Part shown: positions 15,168 through 18,599 of the stretch, piece by piece | Layout: every line of letters starts with the position of its first letter | Position numbering within the stretch: the first letter of the stretch is position 1 | Assembly: GCA_900557675.1 (NCBI GenBank) | Contig: USTO01000009.1 | Coordinates: 1-18,599 of the forward strand | Reading direction: 5' to 3' | DNA from: an uncultured Mollicutes bacterium | GTDB taxonomy: Bacteria; Bacillota_I; Bacilli_A; RF39; UBA660 | Length of the DNA stretch: 18,599 nucleotides | Position numbers and translations under genes: made by a program | The notes under the pieces: model-generated | Seen by the model: the letters and a program-made list of their open reading frames with translations, nothing else | The model's database searches: none | Told to the model about the DNA's origin: nothing

Positions 15168-15677
15168 TTACATAACATACTTTTCTAATTTTTTTCTTAA
15201 GTTACAAAAACTATTTATATATTTTAATCCCCTTTCCTTTTTCTCAAAAACTTCAAAACCAAATTTATTTACTATAGCTTTGGATTTAACATTATTATTA
15301 TTAACATAAGTTGTTACCATATATGTATCCTTAATATCACAATCTTTTAAAACATACTTAAATAATTTAATAAAAGTATAACCATCTCCCTGATGATTTT
15401 TAACAACCTGTATTTCATCTAAACTAACATTATTATCATTTATCTTATATAGAAAATATCCAATTAACATATTATTCTCAAAAGCCCCAATCCATTTCTT
15501 ATGATTATTATCAAGTTCTTTTAACATAGAGCTCTTCCAACTTTTATAATCCTCATCCCCAGTATTTCCAGTATTTATTATACTCTTCATATTAAAACTA
15601 ATAATAGCAAACATATCATCAAGTAAACTTAGCACTTCTTTTTTACTTAACCCTCTAATATCAATAAACTTTTCCAT
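15168..15677 (-). CDS. GNAT-family N-acetyltransferase, substrate unknown
   Basis: A 169-aa single-domain protein with the GNAT acetyl-CoA pattern: the strand NVSLDEIQVVKNHQGDGYTF contains V-x4-QGxGY, the pyrophosphate-binding loop (motif A). It is followed by the helix KLFKYVLKDCD and the NVKSKAIVNKFGFEVFEKK segment, the common GNAT C-terminal NxxxxxxYxxxGF-like motif. The frame opens at an ATG at 15731, but that codon lacks a good ribosome-binding site. AAGGAG sits 8 nt before the ATG at 15677 (MEKFIDIRG), so that start was chosen. It has its own promoter. The gene lacks the A-over-T plus-strand bias of whiA and the Fem-family gene, so it may be a recent arrival. It could act on a small molecule, an antibiotic or a protein N-terminus. 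Confidence 0.8.
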   Translation of the reverse strand: MEKFIDIRGLSKKEVLSLLDDMFAIISFNMKSIINTGNTGDEDYKSWKSSMLKELDNNHKKWIGAFENNMLIGYFLYKINDNNVSLDEIQVVKNHQGDGYTFIKLFKYVLKDCDIKDTYMVTTYVNNNNVKSKAIVNKFGFEVFEKKERGLKYINSFCNLRKKLEKYVM

Positions 15678-15745
15678 TACACTCTCCTTTATTAAATTTG
15701 AACTATTATTTAAACTTTTTCCCACAAACATTACTCTACAAGTAT

Positions 15746-15751
15746 ATTATA
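15746..15751 (-). promoter_or_regulatory. Extended -10 element of the GNAT promoter
   Basis: Minus-strand TATAAT (15751-15746) preceded by TGT, a TGn extended -10. No good -35 box is seen at 16-18 bp; that position falls in the rpoC terminator stem. The upstream spacer (T-rich, TTTTGTTTTATTTG) resembles the fic and yvcK spacers. Confidence 0.5.
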
Positions 15752-15762
15752 ACAAATAAAAC

Positions 15763-15792
15763 AAAAAAGAACTAACCATAACAGTTAGTCCT
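15763..15792 (-). terminator. rpoC (rpoBC operon) terminator
   Basis: AGGACTAAC (15792-15784) pairs with GTTAGTTCT (15776-15768): nine pairs with one G-T, a 7-nt loop and a T-run (15768-15763). It starts 3 bases after the rpoC stop codon. No ribosomal protein gene follows, so the rpoBC unit ends here. Confidence 0.82.
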
Positions 15793-15795
15793 ATA

Positions 15796-18599
15796 TTACA
15801 TAAGTTCGTCTTCTAAAGCCTCTAAAGGTTCTTCAGACATAAATTGTTTTTTAAGTTCATAAGAAACATCACGATATTGTTTAGCACCAGTTCCCGCAGG
15901 AATAAGTTTACCAATAATAACATTTTCCTTAAGTCCTTGTAAAGTATCAACCTTACCTTTAATAGATGCATCAGTAAGAACTCTAGTAGTTTCTTGGAAT
16001 GATGCCGCAGATAAGAATGATTCAGTTTCAAGAGATGCCTTAGTAATACCAAGAAGAATTGGTTTACCAGTCGCAGGTTTTTTACCCTTAAGAATAGCAT
16101 CCTTATTAACATCAGTAAAGTCTTTAATATTAACAAGACTACCAATTAATAATTCAGTTTCCCCACCATCAGATATTCTAATCTTAGAAATCATCCTACT
16201 TACAACAACCTCAATATGTTTATCACTAATATCAACACCTTGAGCCCTATAAGCTTTTTGAATTTCTTTTAAAATATAAGTTTGAGCAGTTATTGGATCA
16301 GTAACAGCAAGAAGTTCTTTTGGACTAATATTACCTTCAGTAAGTTTTTCACCTACAGCAACCTCATCACCTTTTTGAACTCTTAACTTAGCACCATAAT
16401 TAGTAATATGTTCAATTTCTTCAACTTTATTCTTAATAATGATTTTATATTTACCATGTTCTTCTTTAATATCCTTAATCTTACCAGCAGTAGTAGCAAT
16501 AGTAGCTTGTCCTTTTGGATTACGAGCCTCAAACAATTCTTCAACACGTGGAAGACCTTGAGTAATATCTTCACCACCAGCAACTCCACCAGTATGGAAT
16601 GTTCTCATAGTAAGTTGAGTACCAGGTTCCCCAATAGATTGAGCAGCCATAATACCAATAGCTTCACCTATTTCCACAATATTACCAGTAGCTAAGTTTC
16701 TACCATAACATTTTTGACAAACCCCATTATGAGTATTACAAGTAAGAACACTTCTAATTTCAACTTTAGTTATACCAGCAGCAACAATCTTTTCAGCTTC
16801 TTTTTCATTGATAAGACCATCTTTTTCAACAATTACTTCCTTAGTCTCAGGATTAATAATCTTCTTACTAGCATATCTACCAACAATACGATCATAAAGG
16901 TTTTCAATAACAGTATTATCTTTATCATTAATAAATGCTTCAACTGTAACACCAAAATCAGTACCACAATCATCTTCCTTAACAATAACATCTTGAGAAA
17001 CATCTACAAGTCTTCTTGTTAAGTAACCAGAAGATGCAGTATTAAGTGCTGTATCCGCACTACCCTTACGAGCACTATGTGTAGATAAGAAGAATTCAGA
17101 AACTGATAACCCTTCTTTAAATGAAGAAATAACTGGAATTTCTATAACACGACCACCTGGTTTAGACATAAGTCCACGCATACCAGAAAGTTGAACGAAT
17201 TGAGAAATCTTACCACGAGCACCAGATTTCATCATCATAAATATTGGATTAGTAAGAGACTTATCAGCGATATCTTGAAGTTCAGCTTGAACTTGATCTT
17301 TAGCCTTATACCAAACCTGAATAACACTTTCATACCTTTCTTCTTCAGTAATTAAACCTCTAGAATATTGTTTATTAATCTTATCTACAGTCTTCTTAGA
17401 ATCTGCAATAATCTTAGGTTTAGAACTACTAGTTGCAACATCATGAGTAGAAACAGTCGCACCACTTACAGTAGAATACTTAAATCCTAAATCCTTAAGC
17501 CTATCTAGCATAATAGAAGTTTCTGTAGTTTTATAAAGTTTAAATATTTGAGCAATTATTTGTTTCAAAGTCTTAACAGGGAAAGGTTCAACAAGAGGCA
17601 TTTCCTTAATAGCTTCTCTTATATTAGTACCAGGTTTTAAGAAATATTTACTAGGAGTTATCTTTTCAATATTTTCCTTAGTAGGTTCATTTATATAAGG
17701 GAATGTATCAGGAAGAATCTCATTAAATATAAGTTTTCCAACTGTAGTAACTAAATAATCATCTTTATGTTCTTCAGAGAACAATTTATGTTTAAATGAG
17801 TTAACTTTAAGAGCAATTCTAGTATGAATCTTTAAGTCTCCTCTTTCATATTCCATAATAGCCTCATTAGAATCCTTAAACACACGACCTTCATCTTCAT
17901 CAGATTCTTCCATAGTAAGATAATAATTACCAAGAACCATATCTTGAGCAGGAGTAACAACTGGTTCCCCACTCTTAGGATGAAGAATATTATTAGCACC
18001 AAGCATTAAAAGTCTAGCTTCAGCTTGAGCTTCTTCAGATAAAGGTACATGAACAGCCATTTGATCCCCATCAAAATCCGCATTAAATGCTGGACAAACA
18101 AGAGGATGAAGTCTAATAGCCTTACCTCCAATTAACTTAGGTTCAAATGCTTGAATACCAAGTCTATGTAAAGTAGGAGCTCTATTAAGCATAACTGGAT
18201 GTTCTTTAATAACTTCTTCAACAACATCCCAAACTCTTTCATCTTGATTATCAATAAGCTTCTTAGCAGCTTTAATATTATGAGCAATACCCTTTTCAAC
18301 TAAACCATGAATAACATGAGGTTTAAACAGTTCAAGAGCCATACCCTTAGGAAGACCACATTGATACATTTTCAAACTTGGTCCAACTATAATAACAGAA
18401 CGACCAGAATAATCAACACGTTTACCAAGTAAGTTTTGTCTAAAACGACCTTGCTTACCTTTTAACATACTAGAAAGTGATTTAAGAGGACGATTTCCTG
18501 CACCAGTAACACTCTTACCACGACGACCATTGTCAAATAAAGCATCAACAGCCTCTTGAAGCATTCTCTTTTCATTTTGAACGATAATTGAAGGAGCAC
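15796..18599 (-). CDS. rpoC: DNA-directed RNA polymerase subunit beta' (partial, N-terminus outside window)
   Basis: The beta' subunit forms most of the polymerase active site and DNA channel. The frame is open at the right edge ([17 protein letters not shown]), so roughly the first 300 residues lie outside and the window holds about 930 residues to the stop. Visible landmarks: [20 protein letters not shown], the magnesium-binding [10 protein letters not shown] (18084-18055), the bridge helix and trigger loop (17085-17011), and the zinc-binding cysteines at DDCGTDFG and [15 protein letters not shown]. The C-terminus ends in DELM. The bridge-helix/trigger-loop segment carries substitutions at usually invariant positions: [20 protein letters not shown] where STHGARKGLADTALKTA(D/N)SG is normal. 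A terminator follows the stop codon. Confidence 0.98.
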   Translation of the reverse strand, partial: APSIIVQNEKRMLQEAVDALFDNGRRGKSVTGAGNRPLKSLSSMLKGKQGRFRQNLLGKRVDYSGRSVIIVGPSLKMYQCGLPKGMALELFKPHVIHGLVEKGIAHNIKAAKKLIDNQDERVWDVVEEVIKEHPVMLNRAPTLHRLGIQAFEPKLIGGKAIRLHPLVCPAFNADFDGDQMAVHVPLSEEAQAEARLLMLGANNILHPKSGEPVVTPAQDMVLGNYYLTMEESDEDEGRVFKDSNEAIMEYERGDLKIHTRIALKVNSFKHKLFSEEHKDDYLVTTVGKLIFNEILPDTFPYINEPTKENIEKITPSKYFLKPGTNIREAIKEMPLVEPFPVKTLKQIIAQIFKLYKTTETSIMLDRLKDLGFKYSTVSGATVSTHDVATSSSKPKIIADSKKTVDKINKQYSRGLITEEERYESVIQVWYKAKDQVQAELQDIADKSLTNPIFMMMKSGARGKISQFVQLSGMRGLMSKPGGRVIEIPVISSFKEGLSVSEFFLSTHSARKGSADTALNTASSGYLTRRLVDVSQDVIVKEDDCGTDFGVTVEAFINDKDNTVIENLYDRIVGRYASKKIINPETKEVIVEKDGLINEKEAEKIVAAGITKVEIRSVLTCNTHNGVCQKCYGRNLATGNIVEIGEAIGIMAAQSIGEPGTQLTMRTFHTGGVAGGEDITQGLPRVEELFEARNPKGQATIATTAGKIKDIKEEHGKYKIIIKNKVEEIEHITNYGAKLRVQKGDEVAVGEKLTEGNISPKELLAVTDPITAQTYILKEIQKAYRAQGVDISDKHIEVVVSRMISKIRISDGGETELLIGSLVNIKDFTDVNKDAILKGKKPATGKPILLGITKASLETESFLSAASFQETTRVLTDASIKGKVDTLQGLKENVIIGKLIPAGTGAKQYRDVSYELKKQFMSEEPLEALEDELM

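Noticed and set aside
15678..15731. Start of the GNAT gene at 15731
   Set aside because: No good ribosome-binding site precedes it, while AAGGAG stands before the in-frame ATG at 15677; the extra 18 residues are not part of the GNAT fold.
1..18599. tRNA or rRNA genes and CRISPR arrays
   Set aside because: Intergenic stretches are short, no cloverleaf or regularly spaced repeat was found, and all longer segments are explained by coding genes.

Overview
The window is AT-rich bacterial DNA with tightly packed genes and the standard genetic code. TGA ends the yvcK and Fem-family genes, and tryptophan is written TGG. The gene content fits a low-GC Bacillota lineage: WhiA and YvcK, a vegetative sigma factor of Bacillus SigA size, a FemABX peptidoglycan branching enzyme, DgkB, and a TGS/uridine-kinase fusion. 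I lean to the class Bacilli, perhaps an uncultured host-associated group, but the genus cannot be told from the sequence. A FemABX enzyme implies a peptidoglycan wall, so this is probably not a wall-less mollicute.

Most genes are on the minus strand, so transcription mainly runs from the right end to the left. From right to left: the 3' part of rpoC (18599-15796) with its terminator; a GNAT acetyltransferase; a Fic protein; yvcK and whiA; on the plus strand clpP and dgkB; on the minus strand a TGS/uridine-kinase fusion and gap; on the plus strand a FemABX enzyme; on the minus strand eno, a divergent sigma-70-family gene overlapping the main sigma factor gene, and then the start of the S10 ribosomal operon (rpsJ, rplC, rplD, rplW, rplB, the last cut by the window edge). 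Convergent pairs (Fem/gap and dgkB/whiA) share one bidirectional hairpin terminator each. Divergent pairs (eno/Fem and udk-like/clpP) start from short intergenic regions of about 105 bases.

The mix is housekeeping: transcription (rpoC, two sigma factors), translation (S10 operon), lower glycolysis (gap, eno), envelope (FemABX, DgkB, YvcK, WhiA) and protein quality control (ClpP). yvcK-whiA, clpP and the gap/eno glycolytic genes are also near each other in Bacillus, so the middle looks like a reduced ancestral neighbourhood joined to rpoC and the S10 operon. rapZ, crh, pgk, tpi and pgm are absent here. Fic and GNAT look like accessory genes slipped between rpoC and yvcK.

The points most worth a second look are: (1) two overlapping sigma-70-family genes, one a normal primary sigma factor and the other a divergent paralogue with altered promoter-melting and -35 residues and an extra C-terminal domain of about 100 residues; (2) a GC-rich S10 leader of about 116 nt that can fold into a multi-helix structure competing with a hairpin just before the rpsJ ribosome-binding site; (3) a 26-bp perfect direct repeat that bounds the fic gene and supplies the -35 box and most of the spacer of both the fic and yvcK promoters. 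No tRNA, rRNA, CRISPR array or insertion sequence was seen, and no stretch over 300 bases lacks a gene.
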